Below, piece after piece: positions 1 through 7,460 of a stretch of DNA of 38,093 bases. The position numbers and the translations under genes are program-made. This DNA comes from Paracoccaceae bacterium (lineage in GTDB: Bacteria > Pseudomonadota > Alphaproteobacteria > Rhodobacterales > Rhodobacteraceae), in contig JAHYIZ010000029.1 in the NCBI GenBank assembly GCA_019429405.1, positions 1 through 38,093 of the forward strand. Direction: 5' to 3'. Position 1 is the first letter of the stretch. The number at the start of each line of letters is the position of its first letter. A model generated the notes under the pieces. It was not told where the DNA came from. It saw only the letters and a list, made by a program, of their open reading frames with translations, and made no database searches.

Positions 1-301
1 CGCTCGCTTCGGGGGCAGCGACCGCTGCGCGCGCTTCAGGAGCGGCAGGCTCGGCAACCGCCACGCTCACCTCGGGCGCGGCAACCGCTGCGCTCGCCTC
101 GGGGGCGGCGGGCTCGACCACCGCAGCGCTCGCCTCGGGCGCAGCGGGTTCTGCCACCGCCACGCTCGCTTCAGGAGCGGCGGGTTCTGTCACCGTAACG
201 CTCGCCTCGGGGGCGGTGGGCTCAGCAACCGCCACGCTCGACTCGGGCGCAGCGGGCTCGGCCACCGTAACGCTTGCAACAGGGGCGGCAGGCTCGGCCA
301 C
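1..301 (-). repeat. In-frame 36-bp tandem repeats (VAEPAAPEASVA units)
   Basis: Reading leftward from 301 there are six 12-codon units with consensus VAEPAAPEASVA. A 9-codon unit lacking EPA follows (VAAPEVSVA), then another full unit, then the start of another shortened unit at the edge. Units differ mostly at third codon positions and at a few residues (V/A/T, E/V, A/S), so they diverged after duplication but kept the frame. The array continues beyond the window. Confidence 0.85.
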
Positions 302-478
302 GCCGGGTTGCGGGCCATCGGGCTGCGGGCCGGGCCTGCTCAGCATCCAGCCGCCAAGCCCCAGCGCCACCACCACGGCAGCGGCAAGTGCCCCCAATAG
401 CGCGCCGCGCCCCTTGGCGGCCCCGTCTGCCGCCGCTGCCACCGGCGTTTCGCCGCCGTTCGTGTTGCCGTCGCTCAT
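1..478 (-). CDS. Membrane-anchored Ala/Pro/Glu repeat protein, N-terminal part
   Basis: The reading frame opens at the ATG at 478 and runs off the left edge without a stop, so only the first 159 residues are visible. A GGGGGCAGG Shine-Dalgarno sits just before the start. Residues 1-26 are polar and Gly/Ala-rich. Residues about 27-47 form one hydrophobic segment (ALLGALAAAVVVALGLGGW), probably a membrane anchor. From residue 60 onward the protein is built of 12-residue repeats of the type VAEPAAPEASVA. This looks like a linker that holds a C-terminal domain away from the membrane. Proteins of this build in Rhodobacteraceae often end in a LysM peptidoglycan-binding domain, but that part is outside the window, so this is a guess. 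The gene is divergent from the LOG gene. Confidence 0.7.
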   Translation of the reverse strand, partial: MSDGNTNGGETPVAAAADGAAKGRGALLGALAAAVVVALGLGGWMLSRPGPQPDGPQPGVAEPAAPVASVTVAEPAAPESSVAVAEPTAPEASVTVTEPAAPEASVAVAEPAAPEASAAVVEPAAPEASAAVAAPEVSVAVAEPAAPEARAAVAAPEAS

Positions 479-518
479 ACCTGCCCCCAGATCCGGTCCC
501 GACACCCCGCCGCAACCG

Positions 519-556
519 CTTGAGCCTCTGTAGCAAGACCGTTACCAAGGCTCAAG
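519..556. promoter_or_regulatory. Perfect 9-bp inverted repeat in divergent promoter region
   Basis: CTTGAGCCT (519-527) and AGGCTCAAG (548-556) are exact inverted copies separated by 20 bases. They lie between the divergent starts at 478 and 622. The pair could be a two-site operator or a hairpin in one of the leaders. No known regulator is recognised. Confidence 0.4.
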
Positions 557-621
557 AAATGCCGACGCCCAGACCGCCGACCTTCCGTTTGCGCGGCATC
601 ACGGCAACGAAAGGAAACCCG

Positions 622-1179
622 ATGTCCCTGCCCCGCCCCTCGGTTTGTGTCTATTGCGGCGCGCGTGCGGGTGCCCGCCCGGCCTATGGCGCCGCCGCAC
701 AGGCCACGGGCAGCATGCTGGCCGCGCGGGGCTGGCGGCTGGTCTACGGCGCGGGCGACGTCGGGCTCATGGGCGAAGTGGCGCGCGCCGCCATCGCGGC
801 GGGCGGGCTGACCTTTGGCGTGATCCCGGCGCATCTCTTTGCGCGCGAAGTGGGCAAGCGCGACCTCTCGACCTTCATCATCACCGAAGACATGCACGAG
901 CGCAAAAAGGTGATGTACATGAACTCGGACGCGATCGTCGTGCTGCCCGGCGGCGCGGGCTCGCTTGACGAGTTGTTCGAGGTGCTGACATGGCGCCAGA
1001 TCGGGCTGCACACTAAGCCAATTTTCCTTTTGGATACAGAAGGCTACTGGCAACCTCTGCTGGCGCTTCTGCGCCATCTGGTGGCCGAAGGCTTTGCTGA
1101 AGCAAGCCTGCTTGAATATGTCGAACCGCTGCCCGATGTGGCAGCCCTTGAAGCGCGCCTCGCCACGGCTTTCGGCTGA
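622..1179 (+). CDS. LOG family protein (TIGR00730 Rossmann fold)
   Basis: The protein has 185 residues, the usual length for this family of nucleoside 5'-monophosphate phosphoribohydrolases. Family members release a free base and ribose 5-phosphate; plant LOG enzymes activate cytokinins this way. The signature PGGAGSLDE lies at residues 109-117, a conservative Thr-to-Ser variant of PGGxGTxxE. It is preceded by HERK at 92-95, part of the conserved active-site region. The start at 622 follows AAGGAAA at 611-617; an open frame continues upstream, but this start matches the family N-terminus (SVCVYCGAR). The true substrate in a bacterium not associated with plants is unknown. Its gene end carries one of the repeated GC-rich elements described below. 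Confidence 0.9.
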   Translation: MSLPRPSVCVYCGARAGARPAYGAAAQATGSMLAARGWRLVYGAGDVGLMGEVARAAIAAGGLTFGVIPAHLFAREVGKRDLSTFIITEDMHERKKVMYMNSDAIVVLPGGAGSLDELFEVLTWRQIGLHTKPIFLLDTEGYWQPLLALLRHLVAEGFAEASLLEYVEPLPDVAALEARLATAFG

Positions 1180-1194
1180 TGCGGCAGCCGGTGC

Positions 1195-1260
1195 GGGGGG
1201 CGTTGCCCCCCAAGGCCGCGCAGCCTATGCCTCCGCAGTATTTGGGCAGTGAAGAAACCC
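1195..1260 (-). terminator. 3'-end element of preA (GC hairpin plus AAATAC box)
   Basis: Read on the minus strand, downstream of the preA stop, it has the box CTGCCCAAATACTGCGGAGG followed by the hairpin GGGGGGC-AAC-GCCCCCC (1195-1211). There is no U-tract. It faces the plus-strand copy at 1261-1308, and GAAGAA (1251-1256) pairs with TTCTTC (1263-1268) at the junction. Confidence 0.55.
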
Positions 1261-1308
1261 GCTTCTTCTTTGCGTAAATACCCCCGGGGTGCGGGGGCGG
1301 GCCCCCGC
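1261..1308 (+). terminator. 3'-end element of the LOG gene (AAATAC box plus GC hairpin)
   Basis: The box CTTTGCGTAAATACCCCCGG is followed by the hairpin GCGGGGGC-GG-GCCCCCGC (1291-1308), whose right arm touches the preA stop codon. It lies downstream of the plus-strand LOG gene. It is the mirror copy of the element at 1195-1260. Confidence 0.5.
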
Positions 1309-2606
1309 TACTCTGCCGCCCGCGCGCTGGGATTGTTGGGGTGCGTGGTCCAGTTGGCATAGGCTTCGACGGGCCGCCCGGTGCGTTTGTCCACCTCGCC
1401 CAGGGCAAGCTCGCGCATCGTGATGCAGCCTTCCACCGGGCAGACATCGACGCAGAGGTTGCAGGCCACGCATTCCTCTTCTTTTACGGTGAACACCCGG
1501 TCGTCGCTCATCGCGATGGCCTGGTGGCTGGTGTCTTCGCAGGCGGCATAGCATCGCCCGCACTTGATGCAATCGGTCTGGTTGATGACGGCCTTGGTGA
1601 CGTAGTTGAGGTTCAGATGCTGCCAATCGGTGACATTGGGCACGGCGCGGCCCACGAGGTCGGCCAGCGCGATGCCCTTTTCGTCAAGGTATTGCGAAAG
1701 GCCCGAGATCATCTCTTCGACGATCTTGAACCCATAGGTCATCGCCGCCGTGCAGACCTGCACGTTACCCGCGCCAAGTGCGAGAAACTCGGCCGCGTCG
1801 CGCCATGTGGTAACGCCACCGATGCCGGATATCGGCAGGGCGCGGGTGGCCGGGCTGCGCGCGATCTCGGCCACCATGTTCAGCGCGATCGGCTTGACCG
1901 CCGGGCCGCAATAGCCGCCATGCGTGCCCTTGCCATCAAGCGTGGGTTCGGGGGCGAAGAGGTCGAGATCGACAGAGGTGATCGAGTTGATGGTGTTGAT
2001 CAGGCTGACCGCATCGGCGCCGCCGCGCAGCGCCGCCTCAGCGGGTTTGCGGATGTCGGCGATGTTTGGGGTCAGTTTCACGATCACCGGCATGCGCGAG
2101 TTCTGCTTGCACCAGCGGGTGACCATTTCGATATATTCGGGCACCTGCCCCACGGCGCTGCCCATGCCGCGTTCGGCCATGCCGTGCGGGCAGCCGAAGT
2201 TGAGTTCCACCCCGTCGGCCTCGGTTTCCTCGACCCGCTTCAGGATCGCCTTCCAGCTCTCCTCGTCGCAGGGCACCATCAGGCTGACCACCAGCGCGCG
2301 GTCACGCCATGCGCGCTTGACCTGGGTGATTTCGCGCAGGTTCACCTCCAGCGGGCGGTCGGTGATCAGCTCAATGTTGTTCAGCCCCAAGAGGCGGCGG
2401 TCGGCGCCCCAGATCGCGCCGTAGCGCGGGCCGTTGACGTTGACAATCGGCGGGCCGTCTTCGCCGAGCGTCTTCCAGACGACGCCGCCCCAGCCCGCCT
2501 TGTAGGCGCGCACGACGTTCACTTCCTTGTCGGTGGGCGGCGCCGAGGCCAGCCAGAACGGGTTGGGCGAACGGATGCCGACAAACGTACTGCTCAGATC
2601 TGCCAT
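1308..2606 (-). CDS. preA: NAD-dependent dihydropyrimidine dehydrogenase, subunit PreA
   Basis: PreA (432 residues) is the flavin-containing catalytic subunit that reduces uracil and thymine to their 5,6-dihydro forms, the first step of reductive pyrimidine breakdown. Residues 1 to about 320 form a dihydroorotate-dehydrogenase-like barrel (NPFWLASAPP at 15-24, NFGCPHGM at 136-143, SGIGGVTTW at 260-268). The C-terminus holds two 4Fe-4S motifs: C346, C349, C352, C356 and C379, C382, C385, C389. The gene begins one base after the preT stop, so the two are surely cotranscribed and coupled. Dihydropyrimidinase and beta-ureidopropionase genes are not in the window. Confidence 0.93.
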   Translation of the reverse strand: MADLSSTFVGIRSPNPFWLASAPPTDKEVNVVRAYKAGWGGVVWKTLGEDGPPIVNVNGPRYGAIWGADRRLLGLNNIELITDRPLEVNLREITQVKRAWRDRALVVSLMVPCDEESWKAILKRVEETEADGVELNFGCPHGMAERGMGSAVGQVPEYIEMVTRWCKQNSRMPVIVKLTPNIADIRKPAEAALRGGADAVSLINTINSITSVDLDLFAPEPTLDGKGTHGGYCGPAVKPIALNMVAEIARSPATRALPISGIGGVTTWRDAAEFLALGAGNVQVCTAAMTYGFKIVEEMISGLSQYLDEKGIALADLVGRAVPNVTDWQHLNLNYVTKAVINQTDCIKCGRCYAACEDTSHQAIAMSDDRVFTVKEEECVACNLCVDVCPVEGCITMRELALGEVDKRTGRPVEAYANWTTHPNNPSARAAE

Positions 2607-2607
2607 C

Positions 2608-3945
2608 TCAGGCCCCCATCAGGTTCGCGTGAATATCCATTGCCGCATCGCGGCCTTCGGCCACGGCGGTTACGGTCAGATCGTCACCGCCCGCCGCACA
2701 GTCGCCGCCCGCCCAGACATTCGGCAGGCTGGTGCGGCCCGGCCCGCTGACCGCGATCTTGCGCCCGTCGAGCGCCAACGACGCGGGCGCACCGCCCAGC
2801 GACTGGCCGATGGCGGTGAAAAGCTGGTCGGCCTTCAGGCGGAAAGTCTGGCCCGTTACCTCCAGCCCCTTGGCGCCAGCCCTTGTATAGGCGAACTCGA
2901 CCTCGCGCACCGCACCGGCGCCGTGGATGGCAACGGGGGCGGCGCTGAGGATGATCTTTACACCCGATGCGGTCGCATGGTCCTGTTCATGGCGACTCGC
3001 CGGCATTTCGGCTTGCGTGCGGCGGTAGACGATGGTCACATTTTCGGCGCCAAGCAGTTTTGATTGCACCGCCGCATCCACCGCCGTCATGCCGCCGCCG
3101 ATTACCACTACATCGCGCCCGACCGGCAGGCGCGCAAGGTCGCTGGCCTGACGCAACTCGCGGATGAAATCGGTCGCGGGCAGCACCTGATCGAGGTTTT
3201 CGCCCGCGAGACCCAGCGCGTTGACCCCGGCAAGGCCCAGCCCCAGAAAGACCGCGTCATGCACCGCGCGCAGCTCATCAAGGTTGCCGTCGCGCCCAAG
3301 CGCCCAGCCGTTCAGCACCGCGATGCCGCCGATCTGCAGCAGCCATTTCACTTCGGCCTGCGCAAACCCGCCCGGCACCTTGTAGGCGGCAAGCCCGTAT
3401 TCGTTCAGCCCCCCCGCCTTGGGCCTTGCGTCATAAAGCGTGACCGCGTGGCCCAGCATTGCCAGCCGATGCGCGGCGGCCAGCCCCGCAGGGCCCGCGC
3501 CCACCACGGCCACCTTGCGCCCGGTGGCGGCGGCGCGGGCAAAGGGGTGGGTGCCGCTGGCCATCGCGGTGTCGGTGGCAAAGCGTTGCAGGGCGCCAAT
3601 TTCGACCGGCTTGCCCTCGGCGGCCTCGCGCACGCAGGCGCCTTCGCAGAGGTTTTCGGTCGGGCAGACGCGGGCGCAAGTGCCACCGAGAATGTTTTGC
3701 GCAAAGATCGTGCGCGCCGCTGCCTCAGGCGTGCCGGTGGCGATCTGGCGGATGAACAGCGGAATGTCGATTGCCGTGGGACAAGCGGTGATGCAGGGCG
3801 CATCGTGGCAGAAATAGCAGCGGTCCGCCGCCACCCGCGCCTCATGCACGCCAAGCGGCGGCGCCACATCGGCAAAATTGGCGGCGAGAACTGCGGCATC
3901 GAGCCGCCCGGCCACGACGCCGGGGGTAAGCGGGGTATTGGTCAC
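2608..3945 (-). CDS. preT: NAD(P)-dependent oxidoreductase, dihydropyrimidine dehydrogenase subunit PreT
   Basis: PreT (445 residues) is the electron-input subunit and resembles the small subunit of glutamate synthase. The N-terminus has two cysteine clusters for Fe-S centres (C43, C46, C51, C55 and C90, C94, C100, C104). The FAD-binding glycine motif VVGAGPAG follows near residue 150, and an NAD(P)-binding IGGGMTAVDAA near 285. The start is GTG at 3945, preceded by GGGAGG, a strong ribosome binding site. It leads the two-gene preTA operon. A palindrome about 50 bases upstream suggests its own regulated promoter rather than readthrough from the pfkB gene. Confidence 0.92.
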   Translation of the reverse strand: MTNTPLTPGVVAGRLDAAVLAANFADVAPPLGVHEARVAADRCYFCHDAPCITACPTAIDIPLFIRQIATGTPEAAARTIFAQNILGGTCARVCPTENLCEGACVREAAEGKPVEIGALQRFATDTAMASGTHPFARAAATGRKVAVVGAGPAGLAAAHRLAMLGHAVTLYDARPKAGGLNEYGLAAYKVPGGFAQAEVKWLLQIGGIAVLNGWALGRDGNLDELRAVHDAVFLGLGLAGVNALGLAGENLDQVLPATDFIRELRQASDLARLPVGRDVVVIGGGMTAVDAAVQSKLLGAENVTIVYRRTQAEMPASRHEQDHATASGVKIILSAAPVAIHGAGAVREVEFAYTRAGAKGLEVTGQTFRLKADQLFTAIGQSLGGAPASLALDGRKIAVSGPGRTSLPNVWAGGDCAAGGDDLTVTAVAEGRDAAMDIHANLMGA

Positions 3946-3996
3946 GAGGGGCCTCCCTGACTGGCCTGATTTTGGTCAGGCTGCCACAGAGACATT

Positions 3997-4016
3997 ATTT
4001 TATCAAATGGTAAAAT
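3997..4016 (-). promoter_or_regulatory. Candidate RutR-type operator upstream of preTA
   Basis: ATTTTATCAAATGGTAAAAT is a near-perfect palindrome (arms match at 8 of 9 positions around AA). Its inner 16 bases match 11 of the 14 defined positions of the E. coli RutR site TTGACCAnnTGGTCAA, quoted from memory. RutR is the TetR-family regulator of pyrimidine degradation. The site begins 52 bases upstream of the preT start and overlaps the end of the preceding kinase gene. A second small palindrome, GCCTGA-6-TCAGGC (3964-3981), lies nearer the start. Confidence 0.5.
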
Positions 4017-4923
4017 GTGCCGCAGTGCGGCGCGGCGCCTGTGTGCCTGCGCTTTGCAGCAAGCCGCGCGCGCCGCCACTGCGCCCCACCGCCAGCGCCG
4101 CGCTGGCGGCGCCTGCATCAAGGCAGGCGGCAAGCGCGCCGCCGCCCAGCCAGGCGTCCAGAAAACCCGCGTTGAAGGCATCGCCCGCGCCGACCGTATC
4201 GACCACATGCGCCGCCTGCGCGGGGCGGCGCAGCGCGGCAGCGCCCCGGATCGCTTCGGCACCCGCCGCGCCATCCTTGATCACTACCAGCGGCGCATGG
4301 TCGGCAAGCGGCGCCTGGCGGGCCAGCGCTTCGGCCTCAGCACGATTGGGCAGGAATACATCGACCCCCGCCAGCAGTGCAGCAAGGTCGGGTCGGGCCA
4401 GAACCGCCGCGTCCCAGGCGCAATCTGCCGAAACGGTCAGCCCGGAAGCGCGCGCCTGCGCAACCACCCACGGGGCCTCGGCCAGTGTCGCCAGCTCGCC
4501 CAAATGCAGGTGGCGATAGCGCCCCGACTCGATTGCCGCGGCAAGTGTGGCAGGCACGGCCGCACCGGTGCGGCGGGTGACAAAGGCGCGCTCACCTTCG
4601 ACGATCATCGCAACCGTCACTTGCGGCTCGGCACCCGGCGCGGCGGTGGTGCAGGCGGAAAGGTCAATACCCGAAGCCGCCAACTCAGCCGCAATGGCCG
4701 CGCCAAATGGCGCCGCAGGAAGCACCGAGGCAAGCCCCGCCGGGCGCCCGCGCGCCACAAGGTAGGCCGCCGTGATATAGGCGCCGCCCCCGGCCGCGAG
4801 GGTCAGCGCGTCGGCATAGACCTCGCTGCCGGGAACAGGCAGGGCCGCAAGGCCGCCCATGACAATGTCGCAATAAAGCCTGCCGGTACAAAGCACGCCT
4901 TCGGGCCTTGTGCCTGCCTTCAC
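4003..4923 (-). CDS. PfkB family carbohydrate kinase
   Basis: This 306-residue ribokinase-superfamily enzyme should phosphorylate a sugar or nucleoside hydroxyl with ATP in the cytoplasm. Seen directly are the N-terminal glycine-rich substrate motif (AAGGGAYITAA, about 43-53) and the C-terminal signature DTVGAGDAF (242-250) with catalytic base D248. Its start overlaps the stop of the ABC ATPase gene by 4 bases (ATGA). It is therefore the last gene of the six-gene import operon and probably acts on the imported compound or a fragment of it. The substrate cannot be read from the sequence; ribokinase, sugar-acid kinase and pseudouridine kinase types all remain possible. Confidence 0.85.
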   Translation of the reverse strand: MKAGTRPEGVLCTGRLYCDIVMGGLAALPVPGSEVYADALTLAAGGGAYITAAYLVARGRPAGLASVLPAAPFGAAIAAELAASGIDLSACTTAAPGAEPQVTVAMIVEGERAFVTRRTGAAVPATLAAAIESGRYRHLHLGELATLAEAPWVVAQARASGLTVSADCAWDAAVLARPDLAALLAGVDVFLPNRAEAEALARQAPLADHAPLVVIKDGAAGAEAIRGAAALRRPAQAAHVVDTVGAGDAFNAGFLDAWLGGGALAACLDAGAASAALAVGRSGGARGLLQSAGTQAPRRTAAHFTI

Positions 4924-5969
4924 CGCAGCGCCTCGCCGCTGGGGGCAAAAAAGTGCATGTTGGCGGTGTCGGCGGCCAGATACACGCGCGCGCCCACCGG
5001 CGGCGGCGCGCGGCCATCGGCACGCGCAATCACATCGCGCCCGCCGATGTCGATATGCGCCAGCGTTTCAGCGCCAAGCGGTTCGAGCACGTTCACGACG
5101 CCTTCAAACAGCGCGGGCTCGGCGCTGACGCGAAGATCATCGGGGCGGATGCCCACCGTCACCGCGGCGCCATCGGGCAGCGGCAGCGCCACCGCGACGC
5201 GGCGCCCGGCAACGGCAATTTCGCCGCCCGAATAGACCCCGTCGAGCAGGTTCATGGAAGGCGCGCCGATGAACTGCGCCACGAACACGTTGGCGGGCTG
5301 GTGGAACACCTCGGCCGGGGTGCCGACCTGCTGGATGTGCCCGTCTTTCATGATCACGATGCGGTCGGCCATGGTCATCGCTTCGACCTGATCATGGGTA
5401 ACGAAGATGATCGTGGTGCCGACGCGCTGGTGCAGCTTCTTGATCTCAAGCCGCATCTGGGTGCGCAGCTGCGCATCGAGGTTCGAAAGCGGCTCGTCAA
5501 ACAAGAACACCGCCGGGTCGCGCACCATGGCACGGCCAATTGCCACGCGCTGGCGCTGCCCGCCCGAAAGCTGCGCCGGTTTGCGGTCAAGGTAATCGGT
5601 CATCGACAAGATCGCCGCGACCTCGTTGATGCGCTTTTCCTTGTCGGCCTTGGGCAGTTTTGAGGTGCGCAGGCCAAAACCGATGTTCTTGCGCACGCTC
5701 ATATGCGGGTAGATCGCGTAATTCTGGAACACCATAGCGATGTTGCGGTCTTTCGGTTCAAGGTGGTTCACCACCCGCTCGCCGATCACGATCTCGCCGC
5801 CGCTGACCTCTTCCAGCCCCGCGATCATGCGCAAGGTGGTGGATTTGCCGCACCCCGAAGGGCCGACGAACACCACGAATTCACCGTCTGCCACATCAAG
5901 ATTGATGCCGTGCAGCACTTCGGTCTTGCCATAGGCCTTGACCAGATTTTGAATGGATACGGTGGCCAT
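4920..5969 (-). CDS. Sugar ABC transporter ATP-binding protein (UgpC/MalK type)
   Basis: This 349-residue ATPase energises the importer encoded upstream. It shows Walker A GPSGCGKST (36-44), the Q-loop near FQNY (81-84), signature LSGGQ (134-138), Walker B ending FDEP (157-160) and the H-loop H192. A C-terminal TOBE/OB region of the MalK/UgpC class lies at about 240-349. The lyase gene separates it from the permeases, which is an uncommon order. It overlaps pfkB by 4 bases and starts 3 bases after the lyase stop, so it is tightly coupled. UgpC is the usual automatic name; the substrate is set by the binding protein and need not be glycerol phosphate. Confidence 0.9.
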   Translation of the reverse strand: MATVSIQNLVKAYGKTEVLHGINLDVADGEFVVFVGPSGCGKSTTLRMIAGLEEVSGGEIVIGERVVNHLEPKDRNIAMVFQNYAIYPHMSVRKNIGFGLRTSKLPKADKEKRINEVAAILSMTDYLDRKPAQLSGGQRQRVAIGRAMVRDPAVFLFDEPLSNLDAQLRTQMRLEIKKLHQRVGTTIIFVTHDQVEAMTMADRIVIMKDGHIQQVGTPAEVFHQPANVFVAQFIGAPSMNLLDGVYSGGEIAVAGRRVAVALPLPDGAAVTVGIRPDDLRVSAEPALFEGVVNVLEPLGAETLAHIDIGGRDVIARADGRAPPPVGARVYLAADTANMHFFAPSGEALR

Positions 5970-5972
5970 GGG

Positions 5973-7460
5973 TTACTCCGGTTGCAGGGCGGCAAAGGCG
6001 GCGTCACGCGCGGCCTCGGCGGTGCGGATGCGGGTTTGGCGGGTGGCGAGGGTGGCGCCAAGGGCCGCCGCCTCGGCGGCATAGGCAGCAAGGGCGGCTT
6101 CCATCGGCTCGGGCGCGGGGCCGCCGTAGCGCGCGCGCAGCGCCACGAAGCGGGCGGGGCTAACGGCCTCGGCGTAGGCCGGCGCGCTGAGCGCCGGGTC
6201 GCGCCCGGTTTCGGCGTGAAAGGCCTTGGCAAAGGCCGTATAGCCCGCCCCCAGCGGCTGCGCCGCGGCAATCACCGCGCGGGCGGTCTGGGCGGCAACC
6301 TCATGCGCCTGCCGAAAGCTCAGCCCTTCGCTGCGCACCAGCGTATCGGCCAGTTCGGTCACGGTCACGCAGGCGGCATCCATATTGGCCGCGACCCGGT
6401 CGGCGCGCACCGAACATGCCGGTATCAGCGCGGCCAGCAGCGAAAGCACCCGCGCGCCAGAATCAAACGCCGCGTAGCCTGCCACCTGCACCTCGCCCTC
6501 GCTGTCGTTCATGTCGGTGAAGGGGGTGTTGTGCATCGTGTTCACCACCGCATCGCACCGCCCCACGGTCATGCTGGCAAGGTGGCGCAGGTGTTCGATC
6601 GGCACCGGGTTGCGCTTTTGCGGCATGATTGAGGAGATTTGCACGAAGCTGTTGGGCACATAGAGCTGGCCCACCTCAAACGCGGTCCAGAATTGCAGGT
6701 CTTGCACCAGTCGTCCCAAATGCAGGAACATCAGCTTGATGGCCGAATACAGCCCGGTAACGTAATCAACCGATGCGATGCATCCATAGGAATTGCGCAA
6801 GGGCGCGGTAAAACCCAGCAGTTCCGCCATGCGGTGCCGGTCGATGGCAAAGCCCGAGGTGGTGATGGCGGCGGCCCCCATCGGGCAATGGTCAAGCGCC
6901 TCGCGCGCCGCCGAAAGCCGCGCAATGTCGCGCAAGAGCACCTCGATGGCGGCGCCAAGATAATGGCCAAAGGTAGAGGGCTGCGCCGGTTGGCCGTGGG
7001 TATAGGCCACGATCAGCGTATCACGCTCGCGCAGCGCCGTGGCAATCAGCGCCTCGGCCAGCGCCAGCGCCTGCGCCATGAGCGTATCGGCGCGCCCACG
7101 CAGCACCATCTTGAACACGGTGTGGTCCATGTCATTGCGCGACCGCGCGGTGTGCAGCGCGCCTGCAACGTCGGGCCCAAGCCGCCGCTTCAGTTCCGCC
7201 TCGACGAGGAAAAAATAATCCTCATGCACGCCGGTGTAGGTAATCGACGGCAGGTCAAGCTCGGCGTCGATTGCCGCCAGCGCGCCGGCCAGCGCACCTG
7301 CCACGTTGCGCGGCAAGATGCCGGTTTCGGCCAGCATCACCAGATGCGCGCGGTTGATGGCGCGCACCGGGCCTGCGTAGTGTTCCTTGGCGGCGTCGAA
7401 CAGCGGCGCCAGCACGGTTTCGCGGTAAACCGGATCGGGAAACTTCGTGGTGTCGGTCAT
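5973..7460 (-). CDS. Argininosuccinate-lyase-like enzyme of the aspartase/fumarase superfamily
   Basis: The gene encodes 495 residues. The three superfamily regions are visible: HTARSRND (103-110), YTHGQPAQPSTFGH (153-166) with the catalytic-base His near 155, and the mobile loop SSIMPQKRNP (276-285) with its Ser, Lys282 and Asn284. ASGF-type residues TSGFAIDRHRMAELLGF also match ArgH. Superfamily enzymes split fumarate from an amine or hydroxyl compound. ArgH usually has RSRNDQ; here Met follows. The ATG at 7460 overlaps the permease stop (ATGA). An in-frame extension further upstream is only the permease gene read in another frame. Lying between permease and ATPase genes, it is probably a catabolic C-N or C-O lyase related to ArgH or EDDS lyase rather than the arginine enzyme. 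Confidence 0.85.
   Translation of the reverse strand: MTDTTKFPDPVYRETVLAPLFDAAKEHYAGPVRAINRAHLVMLAETGILPRNVAGALAGALAAIDAELDLPSITYTGVHEDYFFLVEAELKRRLGPDVAGALHTARSRNDMDHTVFKMVLRGRADTLMAQALALAEALIATALRERDTLIVAYTHGQPAQPSTFGHYLGAAIEVLLRDIARLSAAREALDHCPMGAAAITTSGFAIDRHRMAELLGFTAPLRNSYGCIASVDYVTGLYSAIKLMFLHLGRLVQDLQFWTAFEVGQLYVPNSFVQISSIMPQKRNPVPIEHLRHLASMTVGRCDAVVNTMHNTPFTDMNDSEGEVQVAGYAAFDSGARVLSLLAALIPACSVRADRVAANMDAACVTVTELADTLVRSEGLSFRQAHEVAAQTARAVIAAAQPLGAGYTAFAKAFHAETGRDPALSAPAYAEAVSPARFVALRARYGGPAPEPMEAALAAYAAEAAALGATLATRQTRIRTAEAARDAAFAALQPE

Noticed and set aside
1-301. Possible CRISPR or noncoding satellite array
   Set aside because: The repeats are direct, contiguous, in frame and without spacers, and they encode a continuous protein linker.
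1878-2200. Apparent loss of the dihydropyrimidine dehydrogenase active-site Cys in PreA (GSAVGQ)
   Set aside because: As I recall, E. coli PreA has a similar GSDVGQ sequence, so the mammalian Cys position is not a guide for bacterial enzymes.
1341-2750. Long open frame on the plus strand opposite preA and the end of preT
   Set aside because: The translation is Arg/His/Gly-rich with no recognisable domain and mirrors a well-supported gene. Such antisense frames are common at this GC content.
5973-7460. Lyase as the arginine biosynthetic ArgH
   Set aside because: It lies inside a transport operon with overlapping genes and differs at positions flanking the catalytic blocks. Not excluded, but less likely.
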